Below are positions 8,831-18,235 of a stretch of 49,652 nt of DNA, one piece after another; positions within the stretch are counted from its first letter, which is position 1; the number at the start of each line of letters is the position of its first letter. Below the pieces are notes generated by a model. It had not been told where the DNA came from and searched no databases. It was given only the letters and a program-made list of their open reading frames with translations. Source of the stretch: Phycisphaerae bacterium (GTDB taxonomy: Bacteria; Planctomycetota; Phycisphaerae; Phycisphaerales; Phycisphaeraceae); contig JAUHYI010000032.1 of NCBI GenBank assembly GCA_030426385.1, forward strand, positions 1-49,652. The letters are read 5' to 3'. A program made the position numbers and the translations under genes.

Positions 8831-9994
8831 ATGAAAATATGCCATGTGATCGATGGTCTGGATCCTGACGCTGGCGGGCCGCCGATGATCGCGGCGCGGC
8901 TGGCTGCGGGGCAGGCGCTATTGGGGCATGAGGTGACGATTTTGACACGCGTGCCAGCGATCGACAGTGCAGCCGAAGCCCGCGCGATCGCGCGTGTGCC
9001 GGGGATGGAACGCGTGCAGCGGATACTGGTGGAGCCGGCGGATCGCGTGGATCGACTGGTGGGTTGGCGATGGGCCGGCCGGGTTGAAGACATGATTCGC
9101 GATCAGGGATTCGTGCATCTGCATAGTGTCTGGGAAACATCATTGCGCGTGGCTGGGCGACTGTGCCGTCGGCACCGCGTGCCGTATGCGGTGCTGTTGA
9201 ACGGAATGTTGGATCCGTGGTCGATGTCACAAAGTCGATGGAAAAAAAAGCTGGCGATGGCGATGGGGTATCGCCAAATGTTAGAAGGCGCGGCATTTTT
9301 GCATTTGGGCAATCGTGACGAGTCGGCACTGATCAAGCCATTAGGATTGCGAGTGGCGGAGCGCGTGATTCCCAATGGTGTTTTTTTTGAAGAGATCGAA
9401 CCGTTGCCGGCGCGGGGATTGTTTTATGCGAAGCATCCTGAGCTGAGTGGTCGGCCGTTCGTTTTATTTTTAAGTCGATTGCATTACAAAAAAGGATTGG
9501 ACATTCTGGCCGACGCGTTTGCGCGGTTGGCGGCGATGTTACCGGAAGTTGATCTGGTGGTGGCCGGTCCTGAGGGGGGCGCGGGCGAAGCATTTAACCG
9601 GGCGATCGGCGAGGCAGGGTTGGCATCGCGCGTGCATGGTGTGGGGGCGTTGTATGGCGATGCGAAATATGAGGCGTTGGTCGATGCGTCGTGTTTTTGT
9701 TTGCCGAGTCGACAGGAAGGGTTCAGTGTGGCCATCACCGAAGCGCTGGGCTGTGGCTTGCCCGCGGTGATTACGCAGGGATGTCATTTCCCGGAAGTCG
9801 GCGAAGCCGAAGCGGGCCGAGTGACGGCATTAGATGGCCAAGCGGTGGCTGACGCGCTGCGTGAGGTGATGTCGGACGAGGCGAAACGGGATGCGATGGG
9901 GCGAAATGCCCGCGTGCTGGTGGAACAGCGATATACCTGGCCAAAAATTGCGGCGCAAACGATCGATATTTATCGCGAATGGGTCGATAAGTAG
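8831..9994 (+). CDS. Glycosyltransferase family 4
   Basis: A 387-aa GT4 enzyme starting MKICHVIDGLDPDAGGPPMI, a typical N-terminal glycine-rich acceptor-domain entry. Further on are FVLFLSRLHYKKGLDILADA and the EX7E motif EGFSVAITE. An in-frame GTG 15 bp upstream is less likely because homology begins at the ATG. It is followed after 21 bp by the acetyltransferase-glycosyltransferase fusion gene on the same strand, so both are probably co-transcribed. Confidence 0.9.
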   Translation: MKICHVIDGLDPDAGGPPMIAARLAAGQALLGHEVTILTRVPAIDSAAEARAIARVPGMERVQRILVEPADRVDRLVGWRWAGRVEDMIRDQGFVHLHSVWETSLRVAGRLCRRHRVPYAVLLNGMLDPWSMSQSRWKKKLAMAMGYRQMLEGAAFLHLGNRDESALIKPLGLRVAERVIPNGVFFEEIEPLPARGLFYAKHPELSGRPFVLFLSRLHYKKGLDILADAFARLAAMLPEVDLVVAGPEGGAGEAFNRAIGEAGLASRVHGVGALYGDAKYEALVDASCFCLPSRQEGFSVAITEALGCGLPAVITQGCHFPEVGEAEAGRVTALDGQAVADALREVMSDEAKRDAMGRNARVLVEQRYTWPKIAAQTIDIYREWVDK

Positions 9995-10015
9995 GGGGAG
10001 GAGAAGTTGAGTTAA

Positions 10016-11959
10016 ATGCTAAAAAGTGGACAGGATAGCGAAGGGAAAAGTGGGGGGCCAATGATGAACGATGCGAATGCACAATCTGAATCAGGACAGG
10101 CCGCCGATGGGGGTGCGGATGTGGTGCGCGAAACGGGTGAAGGGCGTGATTGTGATGGGGTAGGAATTGCAGGGGAAAATGTGGGGGGGATTGTGCAGCA
10201 GTTGGATCAGTCGGAGGGTTATCCGTATCCGTTGCGTGATTACGTTCGTCGGTTTCTATGGAAAATAGTTTGGCTGGCGTTTATTCGATTTTCGCCGTCA
10301 CGCAGTTACAGTTGGCGGCGGTTCTGGGTTCGGCGATTTGGTGCGAAATTAGCCGACAGCAGTGGGATCAGGCCGACGACGCGAATCATGCATCCGTGGT
10401 TGTTGGAAATGGGTGAGCATTCGATTTTGTCGGACCGTGTGTTGGTGTACAACCTGGGTCAGGTGACGATCGGCTCGCACACATGCATTTCGCAGGATGT
10501 GGAATTGTGTGCGGGAACGCATGACCACACGATTGCGTATTTGCCATTGATCCGTTCGACGGTAACAGTGGGTAGTGGGGTGTGGTTGTGTTCGGGCGCG
10601 TTTATTGGGCCGGGCGTGACGGTGGGGAATAACTGTGTGGTGTCGGCCCGTGCGGTGGTGAATCGTGACGTGCCTGCGGGGATGATCGTGGCGGGTAATC
10701 CCGCGACGGTGGTGAAGCCACGCGTGATGAAACAAGTCAAAGCGCAAGGCCGACGTGCGGGTCGGTTGCGTGTGTTGCATGCAACGATGACGGTGTCGAA
10801 GTTAGGCGGAGGCGTGGCGACGTATGTGTGGTCGTTGGCCGATCGGTTGGGGCAATCGCAGATTGATTCGGTGGTGGTGGGGTTGAGTGATGGGCAATTG
10901 AATGTGCGTGACTTGCCGCGTAGCGATCATGTGTTGCCCGTGGTGGGCGTGCCGGTGGGGCCGCGTGCGTTGGGGTATAGCCGGGAGTTGCAATGTCGGC
11001 TCGATGGTTTGGTGGCAGATGTGGATGTGGTGCATCTGCATGGCTTGCGGACGGTGCTGGGGGCGCAGGTGCGACGGGCAGCGGCGCGACATGATGTGCC
11101 GGTGGTGATTTCGCCGCACGGACAATTGGATTCGTGGGTGTTAGCCCGGCAACGTGCGCGCAAGTGGGTGGTCGATCGATTGTGGGAACAGGGGAATTTT
11201 GCGCAGGCGGATTTGTTTCACGCAGTGTCGGAGCATGAAGCCAAACAGTTTCGCGCGTATGGATTGAACAAGCCGATCACGGTGGTGCCGTGTGGTATTG
11301 ATCTGGATGATTATTTGACGGAGCCGGATGATTCGGTGATGTCGGAAATCGACAAAGACCTGGCGGGCAAGCGCGTCATTCTGTTTTTGTCGGGGTTGAG
11401 CGAGCGGAAAGGTTTGTTCGAATTGGCGCGGGTGTGGGGTCGGCTGTGTCAGTCACATCCGGATTTGCGGCTGGTGATTGGTGGGTACGGCGAATTGCCC
11501 GGGTTGGCTCAAGCGATTAATCAGTCGGGTGCGGGGGGGGCGACACGATTGATTGGTGAGGTGAATGACGCGACGAAATTGCGTTTGTTGGCGACGGCGG
11601 ATTATGTGGTGTTGCCCTCGCATAGCGAAGCGTTTGCGATTGTGGTGGCCGAAGCGTTAGCCTCGAAAACGCCGGTGATCACGACGACCGCAGTGCCGTG
11701 GCCGAGTATTCGTGAGGAAGGTTGTGGCTGGTGGATCGATCCGACGGAGTCGGCGTTGGAGGCCGCGTTGCGTGAAGCGATGGCTCAATCGGAATCGGAT
11801 CGGATGGCCATGGGTGAAGCGGGCCGAGCGCTGGTGGAGCGTGGTTATTCATGGGAACGCGTGGCCGGTCAGATGAGTGACGTGTATCGCGCGGTGATCG
11901 CGCGACATGCGGGTCAGAACAACCAAGGTGAATTTGAAAAACTGCTGGCCGATATTTAG
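10016..11959 (+). CDS. Acetyltransferase (WcaF-like) fused to GT4 glycosyltransferase
   Basis: A 647-aa two-domain protein. Residues 1-65 are low-complexity and rich in Gly, Asp and Ala, over G-rich DNA. Residues 70-236 are a left-handed beta-helix acyltransferase of the colanic acid WcaF/serine acetyltransferase type, with hexapeptide repeats, a candidate catalytic His169 in CAGTHDH and the closing GNPATVVKPRV. From about residue 250 a complete GT4 enzyme follows (VLHATMTVSKLGGGVATYV, LFLSGLSERKGLFELA), with EX7E as EAFAIVVAE. The two activities are usually separate genes in polysaccharide loci; the fusion suggests O-acetylation coupled to sugar addition. The GGAGGAG upstream of the ATG is about 13 bp away. 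It overlaps by 4 bp the 3' end of the convergent GT2 gene. Confidence 0.88.
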   Translation: MLKSGQDSEGKSGGPMMNDANAQSESGQAADGGADVVRETGEGRDCDGVGIAGENVGGIVQQLDQSEGYPYPLRDYVRRFLWKIVWLAFIRFSPSRSYSWRRFWVRRFGAKLADSSGIRPTTRIMHPWLLEMGEHSILSDRVLVYNLGQVTIGSHTCISQDVELCAGTHDHTIAYLPLIRSTVTVGSGVWLCSGAFIGPGVTVGNNCVVSARAVVNRDVPAGMIVAGNPATVVKPRVMKQVKAQGRRAGRLRVLHATMTVSKLGGGVATYVWSLADRLGQSQIDSVVVGLSDGQLNVRDLPRSDHVLPVVGVPVGPRALGYSRELQCRLDGLVADVDVVHLHGLRTVLGAQVRRAAARHDVPVVISPHGQLDSWVLARQRARKWVVDRLWEQGNFAQADLFHAVSEHEAKQFRAYGLNKPITVVPCGIDLDDYLTEPDDSVMSEIDKDLAGKRVILFLSGLSERKGLFELARVWGRLCQSHPDLRLVIGGYGELPGLAQAINQSGAGGATRLIGEVNDATKLRLLATADYVVLPSHSEAFAIVVAEALASKTPVITTTAVPWPSIREEGCGWWIDPTESALEAALREAMAQSESDRMAMGEAGRALVERGYSWERVAGQMSDVYRAVIARHAGQNNQGEFEKLLADI

Positions 11960-13023
11960 CTTTTGTCGCGTTTGTCTTTTGTGTTTTTTTTGTTTTGGCG
12001 TTTTTGTTGTAACTGCATTTCAAAGTGCTTGGCCATCGACATCATTTCGTACCATCCCATCAGGCGCGACATGATGAAGCCGGGATAGCCGTCGAGAAAT
12101 CCGAGTTTAAACACATAGCAATATAGAAATCGCAGGGTAGGGCGAAATGGCAAATGATGAGCGACCTGTTTGATCCAGCGCTTGCGTTCGATGTTTGAGC
12201 CGAATGGTGATGCGGTGATATCCCCGCCGTGCGCGTGCATCATGGCGTGAGCTTCCCATGATGTATAGCGATTGTGTTTTTCGATCCAGACGGTGAGGTC
12301 GGGGTAGGCATAATGCAGGAAATCATTTTGCAGATAGCCCGCGATGCCGTTTTTGAGCACGATGTGTTCGTGAACTTCGTTATCGCCTGACCCGGTATCG
12401 CCGAGGTTGCCGATGCGTTCGTATCGCCCCGCGTCGTGTTTTAGGAGACGGATGTTATAGCTGGGATAGTAGCCGCAATGTTTAATCCAGCGTCCCATGA
12501 ACATGAACCGCCGATTGAGCCAATAAGCATCGCCGGTGCCTGCGTGTTTGGGGTTGTCGGGTTTGTATTGGCCGGTGACGACCTGTTCGACTTCGCGCGC
12601 GAACAGCGGGGTGGGATGTTCGTCGGCATCCATGATCATGACCCATTGGTTTTTCCAAGGAATGTTTTCGAGCGCCCAGTTTCGTTTTTTGGGCCAGCCG
12701 GTTTTTTTGTCGTAATGAAATTGATAGACCTGGGCATTCATGGCCTGGGCCAGCGGGATGGTCTGGTCGGTGCTTTGGCTATCGACGACGATCAATTCGT
12801 CGGCCCACGACAGATGGCGCAGGCATTCGACGATGTTGATCTGTTCGTTTTTGACGGGGATCAGAACGCTGACGGGGACTGACCCGATGGCCGGCCAATC
12901 GGCAGGGATGCCGGGCAGATTGCTGGGCGGTAATTGGTCCGGTTGAACCTGGGCGACGAAAGCGTCGGCATCAGGGTGGCGCGGGTCGGGCCGAGGTGGA
13001 TCAAGTGGCGGTGAATCTGGCAT
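11956..13023 (-). CDS. Glycosyltransferase family 2 (WaaE/KdtX-like)
   Basis: A 355-aa GT-A fold transferase. SVLIPVKNEQINIVECLRHL and WADELIVVDSQSTDQT form the nucleotide-binding start, and VMIMDADEHPT carries the metal-binding DxD-type acidic residues. This arrangement (xxWADExxVVDSxSTD) is typical of the LPS core beta-glucosyltransferase WaaE/KdtX group. The N-terminal 30 residues are Pro/Asp-rich. The C-terminus is basic and Lys/Gln-rich. It probably adds a sugar to the lipid A core or polysaccharide on the cytoplasmic face. Confidence 0.85.
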   Translation of the reverse strand: MPDSPPLDPPRPDPRHPDADAFVAQVQPDQLPPSNLPGIPADWPAIGSVPVSVLIPVKNEQINIVECLRHLSWADELIVVDSQSTDQTIPLAQAMNAQVYQFHYDKKTGWPKKRNWALENIPWKNQWVMIMDADEHPTPLFAREVEQVVTGQYKPDNPKHAGTGDAYWLNRRFMFMGRWIKHCGYYPSYNIRLLKHDAGRYERIGNLGDTGSGDNEVHEHIVLKNGIAGYLQNDFLHYAYPDLTVWIEKHNRYTSWEAHAMMHAHGGDITASPFGSNIERKRWIKQVAHHLPFRPTLRFLYCYVFKLGFLDGYPGFIMSRLMGWYEMMSMAKHFEMQLQQKRQNKKNTKDKRDKS

Positions 13024-13097
13024 CAGTGTTTCAATTTTATGACATCAAATTTATGACATCAAAGGCTAAGTGTTGGCCAAGTGTTGGAAGGTTGATT

Positions 13098-14330
13098 TTA
13101 TGCGGAAACGATCGTTGCGTTTGGCGAGGGGATGTGACGCATGACGCCACGGGTGTCGACGATGAGTTTGGCATGTTGGCCGATGGCGTGCCAATCGTAA
13201 CAGGCGTGGGCAGTGGCGATGACGATCGCGTCATAATCAGCAAGCCATTGGGGCAGATGGTCAGGCTGCCAATCGATGGTCGGGCGATCGGCGAAGTGGG
13301 GCACGTAAGGATCGTGATAATCAACCGTCGCGCCCAGGGCGTCGAACTTTTCAATCAGGGCCAGGCTGGGTGTTTCGCGCGTGTCGGGGACGTTGGGTTT
13401 GTAGGCCACGCCGAGGACCAGGATGCGTTTGTTTTTGAGATCAGCTTTGGGTGTGGTGCTGATCGCCTCACGTGTTCGCGACACCACGTAGTCGGGCATG
13501 GCGTGATTCACTCGGCCGGCGAGTTCGATGAAGTCGGCCGGTGCGTTGTGTTGCTTAGCGATCCAAGCGAGGTAGAACGGATCGATGGGAATGCAATGTC
13601 CGCCTAAGCCGGGGCCGGGATAAAACGGTGAAAAGCCATAGGGTTTGGTGGCCGCGGCATCGATGACTTGCCAGATGTCGATGCCCATGGGGGTCAGCGT
13701 GGTTTTCAATTCATTGACCAAGGCGATGTTGACGGCGCGATAGACGTTTTCGAGAATTTTGGCAGCTTCAGCAATTTCGCATGAGGCCACGGGTACGATT
13801 TTTTGAAACGCGCGCTGGTAGAGCGCGATCGCGCGATGGGCTGATGCATCATCAATGCCGCCGACCAGTTTGGGAATGGTGGATAGATCAACGTCCCGGC
13901 CCGGGTCGATGCGTTCGGGCGAATAGGCCAGGTGGTAGGGCACGTGCTTTTGGTCAAGAATCGGTTTGACGCGTGTGCGCGTGGTGCCGGGATAGGTGGT
14001 GGATTCGAGGATGACCAGTTGGCCGGGCCGCAGAATATCGGCGATGGTTTGTGTGGCCGATTCAACGTGACGCATGTCGGGCTGATGGTTGTCATCGAGT
14101 GGGGTGGGCACGCAGATGATCAGGGCATCGCACCGGGATAATGGCGTCGAGTCGGTGGTGGCATCGAAGCCGCGCGATTGGATGTCAGCGACGCAGATCG
14201 GATCGATGTCGTAGCCGAGCGTGTTGATGCCCGCGTTGGTGAAAGTTTGCAGCAGAGGTTGGCCGACATAGCCCAGGCCGATGATGGCCACGGTGTGCGC
14301 GTGATTGCCGGGGGTGTCATCGGTGGTCAT
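13098..14330 (-). CDS. UDP-N-acetyl-hexosamine 6-dehydrogenase (WbpA/WecC family)
   Basis: A 410-aa NAD-dependent nucleotide-sugar dehydrogenase that oxidises C6 of a UDP-N-acetylhexosamine to the uronic acid. The Rossmann motif IGLGYVG lies at 17-23, the substrate Glu segment LESTTYPGTT at 108-116, the catalytic-type Lys/Asn region KILENVYRAVNIALVNE near 190-206, and the catalytic Cys245 in GPGLGGHCIPIDP. The family also includes UDP-glucose and UDP-ManNAc dehydrogenases. The GLGGHCIPIDP form and the length favour the N-acetylhexosamine group. It supplies an acidic sugar to the adjacent polysaccharide locus and lies about 105 bp downstream of lpxA. Confidence 0.88.
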   Translation of the reverse strand: MTTDDTPGNHAHTVAIIGLGYVGQPLLQTFTNAGINTLGYDIDPICVADIQSRGFDATTDSTPLSRCDALIICVPTPLDDNHQPDMRHVESATQTIADILRPGQLVILESTTYPGTTRTRVKPILDQKHVPYHLAYSPERIDPGRDVDLSTIPKLVGGIDDASAHRAIALYQRAFQKIVPVASCEIAEAAKILENVYRAVNIALVNELKTTLTPMGIDIWQVIDAAATKPYGFSPFYPGPGLGGHCIPIDPFYLAWIAKQHNAPADFIELAGRVNHAMPDYVVSRTREAISTTPKADLKNKRILVLGVAYKPNVPDTRETPSLALIEKFDALGATVDYHDPYVPHFADRPTIDWQPDHLPQWLADYDAIVIATAHACYDWHAIGQHAKLIVDTRGVMRHIPSPNATIVSA

Positions 14331-14435
14331 GAGTGGTGACGTGGAGAGGTTGGGATGAGAGTGTGAGTTGAAGTACGAGAAGCCATCAAAGAGCGCGAAA
14401 AAGCTTCAAGGATTTCAAGGGGAATGTGGGGGGGG

Positions 14436-15323
14436 TTAGTCGGTCTGTTTGGCGCCGTTGGCATGGTCGGCTGTGGGTTGGAACTGATTGGGATTTTCCC
14501 GGCGATCATCGTGGCGTAGGTTTTCACGATAGCGCCCATGCAGGCCCACCATTTTATTGCGGATAAAACCAACCAACTGATGGATGCACGCGTCATCGGG
14601 ATACTGTTCGAGCAGCACGTCCAGCTGCGCAGCCATGTTCAACGTGGGTTCGTCGTTGTTGGTGCGATAAAGTTTTTTGTAGGCATCGCGCAATGCCGCG
14701 ACGGTTTCCGTTGGAAATTCATTGCGTTCCAACAGGATGGTGTTGGGGCCACGTACTTTTGAAGGATTGCCTTCGATGATCATGAACGGCGGGACGTCGT
14801 TGGTGATGCGCGTCATGCCGCCGACGAACGCGTATTCTCCGACGGTGACAAAATGGTGCAGTGCACAGGCTCCTGCCAGTCGTGCGTGATTTTCAATTTT
14901 CACATGACCTGCCAGTTGCGCGATGTTCGCCATGATCACGTGATCGCCGATGACGCAATCATGAGCGATGTGACAGCCGACCATGATGAGGTTGTCGTTG
15001 CCGATGATGGTTTTTCCGTGGTCGGCGTCAGTGCCCAGATGAATGGTGACAGCTTCACGAAATTCATTGTGATCGCCGATGATCAGTTGACTATTCTCGC
15101 CGCGATATTTCAAGTCTTGCGGAGCACCGCCGAGCACCGCCTGTGGCCACACGGTATTGCCGCTGCCGATGGTGGTTTGTCCGAGGATCGAAACATGACT
15201 GATCAAGCGTGTGCCGGCGCCGATTGTTACGCCCGGTCCGACATAACATAACGGCCCCACCTCGACATCGTCAGCGAGCGTGGCAGCAGGATCAACAACA
15301 GCAGTGGGGTGAATGCGGGCCAT
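14436..15323 (-). CDS. lpxA: UDP-N-acetylglucosamine acyltransferase LpxA
   Basis: A 295-aa trimeric left-handed beta-helix acyltransferase that transfers a 3-hydroxyacyl chain from ACP to O3 of UDP-GlcNAc, the first step of lipid A synthesis. Hexapeptide repeats run from residue 3 to about 180. HIAHDC at 118-123 places the catalytic histidine at His121, and APQDLKYRGE is the usual LpxA loop. The C-terminal helical domain is extended by about 30 charged residues compared with typical 260-aa enzymes. It is the last gene of the ompH-lpxD-lpxC/fabZ-lpxA block. Its TAA stop is followed directly by eight C residues on the coding strand. Confidence 0.95.
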   Translation of the reverse strand: MARIHPTAVVDPAATLADDVEVGPLCYVGPGVTIGAGTRLISHVSILGQTTIGSGNTVWPQAVLGGAPQDLKYRGENSQLIIGDHNEFREAVTIHLGTDADHGKTIIGNDNLIMVGCHIAHDCVIGDHVIMANIAQLAGHVKIENHARLAGACALHHFVTVGEYAFVGGMTRITNDVPPFMIIEGNPSKVRGPNTILLERNEFPTETVAALRDAYKKLYRTNNDEPTLNMAAQLDVLLEQYPDDACIHQLVGFIRNKMVGLHGRYRENLRHDDRRENPNQFQPTADHANGAKQTD

Positions 15324-15428
15324 CTTTTAGTTCTGATTCTTTTTTTCTAATGTTCGATTTTTGGTTGAGGCATTGGGGCTGCCCCATCCCTCCCAATCAA
15401 ACATCGAAAATGACAAATCATAAAATTG

Positions 15429-16817
15429 TTATTCCTGTTCATCATCAACGAGCATAAATTTAACCTCAGCCTCCGCGGCGATTTCCTCACCGACGTAGGC
15501 ACGACAGCGCATGTGTGCAATTCGCGTTCGTACACGCACGGTTTCCGCTTCCAGAATCACCTGGTCGCCGGGCGTGATCGGACGACGCAGTTTCACCCGA
15601 TCCAAACTCAACAGGACCGCCAGCTTGCCGACTTGTTCTAATTTTTGAGCGATCAACACGCCTGACAGTTGGGCCATCGCTTCAACCACCAGCACGCCCG
15701 GCATGATAGGCATGTTCGGATAGTGACCTTGAAAAAACGGCTCATTGATCGTCACATTTTTAACGCCCAACGCTCGGCGATCACCATCAATTTCGATCAC
15801 GCGATCCACCAGCAGCATCGGATATCGGTGCGGCAGGATGCGCGTTAGTTTTCGAATGTCCAGCACGGTGCGATGCGTCACCAGATCGTGATGCACCTGT
15901 TGATTCAGTTGGGCCACCAGTTTTCGTGCCAACATATGGTTCAACGGGTGGCCCGATTTGGACGCAATGATTTTCCCCTGAATCGCCGCACCCACCAGGT
16001 ATAGATCGCCAATCAGATCGACAATTTTGTGCCGTACGGGTTCATCGGCGAAGCGCAGGCGATTTTTTCCAAGTGGGCCGTTTTCACCCAGTACCAGCAC
16101 TTCATCTGGCGACAGATGCGATCCCAGTCCCGCTTCGCGCAGGGCCAACGCTTCGGCTTCCAGACAAAACGTTCGTGCGGGCCCGATCTCTTGCAGGTAA
16201 TTCGCTTCGGCTTTTTTGCCCGCGTCTTTCGGATCTTGCGCATCTTTTGAGGACGCGGTTTCGCCGCCCGCGTGCCGATGAAAATGAAAAATTTTCAGTT
16301 GACGGCCGATCGGATTGTTCGAGCCATAGTCGAGGTCGTACACGATTTCCATGCCCGGCTCATTCGACGGCACCGCGGCCATCATCGCGTCATCCAATCG
16401 CACGACCGTCGGCGTATCGATCACCAATGTTCGCCGCGCAGCCTCGCATGACTTGATCCCCGCTTCGCGAATCGCATTGGTAAATGGTTGTGCCGATCCA
16501 TCCATTGCAGGCAGTTCCGCGGCGTCCAGTTCGATCAGCACATTGTCAATGCCCATCGCGGCCAGCGCAGACATGCAATGCTCGGTGGTTTCCACGATCG
16601 CGTCGCCTTGGCGCAAGGCCGTTCGTCTTGCTCGCTTGACCACGTATTTGACCAACGCGGGCACCTGCGCACCGCCCAGATCCGTGCGTGAAAAAACAAT
16701 CCCGTGGTTTGCTGGCGCTGGCGAAAACGTCAGCTTCACCGGCACGCCGCTGAACAAGCCGCGGCCAGCCAGGGAAGTCGATCTCGCGATGGTGTGTTGT
16801 TGATCCATCTGATCCAT
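15429..16817 (-). CDS. lpxC-fabZ: Bifunctional LpxC deacetylase / FabZ dehydratase
   Basis: A 462-aa fusion. The N-terminal LpxC part removes the acetyl group of UDP-3-O-acyl-GlcNAc, the committed step of lipid A synthesis. Zinc ligands are His80 (TTEHCMSAL) and His263/Asp267 (RHKIVDLIGD), with catalytic His290 (SGHPLNH). The C-terminal FabZ part dehydrates 3-hydroxyacyl-ACP, with LPHRYPMLLVDRV at 328-340, His365 (FFQGHYPNMP) and Glu379 (VVEAMAQ). The same fusion is known from Bacteroidetes and other groups. A Lys/Asp/Gly-rich insert lies near residues 182-206. The start is taken at the ATG at 16817; the frame is open to 16859 and another ATG lies at 16808, and no site has a strong Shine-Dalgarno. 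Confidence 0.94.
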   Translation of the reverse strand: MDQMDQQHTIARSTSLAGRGLFSGVPVKLTFSPAPANHGIVFSRTDLGGAQVPALVKYVVKRARRTALRQGDAIVETTEHCMSALAAMGIDNVLIELDAAELPAMDGSAQPFTNAIREAGIKSCEAARRTLVIDTPTVVRLDDAMMAAVPSNEPGMEIVYDLDYGSNNPIGRQLKIFHFHRHAGGETASSKDAQDPKDAGKKAEANYLQEIGPARTFCLEAEALALREAGLGSHLSPDEVLVLGENGPLGKNRLRFADEPVRHKIVDLIGDLYLVGAAIQGKIIASKSGHPLNHMLARKLVAQLNQQVHHDLVTHRTVLDIRKLTRILPHRYPMLLVDRVIEIDGDRRALGVKNVTINEPFFQGHYPNMPIMPGVLVVEAMAQLSGVLIAQKLEQVGKLAVLLSLDRVKLRRPITPGDQVILEAETVRVRTRIAHMRCRAYVGEEIAAEAEVKFMLVDDEQE

Positions 16818-17029
16818 CGTATTGCGTACTACCAGCCTCTGTTCGAATCGAATTCGCATCGGACATCACACGGGACATCACCGGCATGCGGGCATCATGT
16901 GGCCAACGTTTTCACGCTTGCCAGCAATTCCGCATTCCCCCCATCATCACCCAGCCATGTCCGCCAAACGAGCCATCGTCTTCGCGACGGCTGGTCTGGC
17001 TAGCTCAGATGGCGAAACATCTAATTGTA

Positions 17030-18049
17030 CTATTTACCCCACTTCTTGACCAGATTGGGCAATCTTTTGAGCATCGCGTACCCCCGGATCGTCTCGCGAA
17101 TATCCTGGGCAGGTGTCCCGCCCCACGTGACACCGGCAGGCACATCGCTCAAGGCTGCCGAACACGCGGCCAATCGGCTGCCCGTGCCCACGTTCACGTG
17201 ATCACGCAGCCCACATTGCCCGCCCAATTGCACAAAATCGCCTACCGTCGCACTGCCGCCGATTCCCACCTGTCCGGCAATCACGCAACATTGCCCGATG
17301 GTCACGTTGTGCCCGATTTGGCATAGATTGTCGATTTTCGTTTGATTGCCGATACGCGTCGCCGCAAATTTGCCACGATCCACGCACGTCCCCGCTCCGA
17401 TTTCAACATCGTCGCCGATTTCGACTGAGCCGATCTGCGGTATTTTCATCAGCCCTTGGCCATCGGGTCTTGGTCGATACCCGAATCCGTCCGCACCGAT
17501 CACGACATTTGGATGACACACCACCCGATCGCCCAGCACACAACGTTCGCGAATCACCACCCCGGTATACAGTTCGCAACTTGATCCGATCACGGCATCG
17601 GCGGCCAGACTGACCCGCTCGTGGATCACGCAGTCGTCACCCACCACCGCGTCTGGTCCGACATAGGACCAGGCACCGACCGTTACGCGCTCGCCCAGTT
17701 TGGCGGTCGCATCGATCACGGCCGTGGCATGAATACCCGAGGCCGGCCTTGACACCGGCGGGGCAAACATTTCCAACACCATTGCCATCGCCAGGTCCGC
17801 GCTGTCCACCCATACGATCGCTTTGCCTGCCACGATTTCCACTGCGTCGGCAGGAATATCGCGATTGACCAGCACGGCAGCGGCCTGCGATGAGGCCCAC
17901 TTTTTGATGAACGCACCGCGCGTGATAAACGATAAATCTCCGCTGCCCGCGCTGTCCAGCGCATCGACACCGGTGATCTCGATTTCACCCGGTCCATCCA
18001 GATCGCCTCCCACTTGCTCCGCGATGTGCTTGATCGTAAACGACACCAT
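17030..18049 (-). CDS. lpxD: UDP-3-O-acylglucosamine N-acyltransferase LpxD
   Basis: A 339-aa lipid A enzyme that N-acylates UDP-3-O-acyl-glucosamine. The N-terminal uridine-binding domain (residues 1-100, with SGDLSFITRGAFIKKW) is followed by hexapeptide repeats of a left-handed beta-helix. QIGHNVTIG carries the catalytic histidine, and a C-terminal helix ends the protein. The open frame runs upstream to 18133, but those extra codons translate a G-rich tract (CVWGECGGGG). The ATG at 18049 begins at the conserved VSFTIKHIAEQVGG and has GAAGGA 14 bp upstream. The 5' untranslated region therefore contains the G-tract. Confidence 0.94.
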   Translation of the reverse strand: MVSFTIKHIAEQVGGDLDGPGEIEITGVDALDSAGSGDLSFITRGAFIKKWASSQAAAVLVNRDIPADAVEIVAGKAIVWVDSADLAMAMVLEMFAPPVSRPASGIHATAVIDATAKLGERVTVGAWSYVGPDAVVGDDCVIHERVSLAADAVIGSSCELYTGVVIRERCVLGDRVVCHPNVVIGADGFGYRPRPDGQGLMKIPQIGSVEIGDDVEIGAGTCVDRGKFAATRIGNQTKIDNLCQIGHNVTIGQCCVIAGQVGIGGSATVGDFVQLGGQCGLRDHVNVGTGSRLAACSAALSDVPAGVTWGGTPAQDIRETIRGYAMLKRLPNLVKKWGK

Positions 18050-18090
18050 CGTGCTCAGGGTATCCTTCGTTGAGACGTTGACAGGAAAAA

Positions 18091-18136
18091 CCCCACCCCC
18101 CCCACACTCCCCCCACACACACACCACACACACATA
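18091..18136. repeat. G/C tract upstream of lpxD
   Basis: On the plus strand this is C-runs separated by CACA, grading into a CA dinucleotide stretch. The lpxD sense strand is therefore G-rich, with runs of four to eight G. Three or more close G-runs make a G-quadruplex conceivable in the DNA or in the lpxD leader RNA (inference). Confidence 0.8.
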
Positions 18137-18235
18137 GACGCAGGCGTATTCACATTAGCCTTTTAACGATGATGCACGTCATTCACGCGTTATTGCCGCG
18201 TCATCATGTCATCACGTTATCAAGTCATTGACGCA

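Noticed and set aside
12996..13607. 203-codon plus-strand frame across the GT2/dehydrogenase gap
   Set aside because: Mostly antisense to the nucleotide-sugar dehydrogenase and without protein-family features.
13098..14330. UDP-glucose 6-dehydrogenase (Ugd) as the name
   Set aside because: The GPGLGGHCIPIDP active-site form and overall pattern fit the UDP-N-acetylhexosamine group better, though substrate cannot be proven from sequence.
18050..18133. Extended N-terminus of LpxD
   Set aside because: The extra codons run through a G-tract (CVWGECGGGG), and the conserved uridine-binding domain begins at the ATG at 18049.
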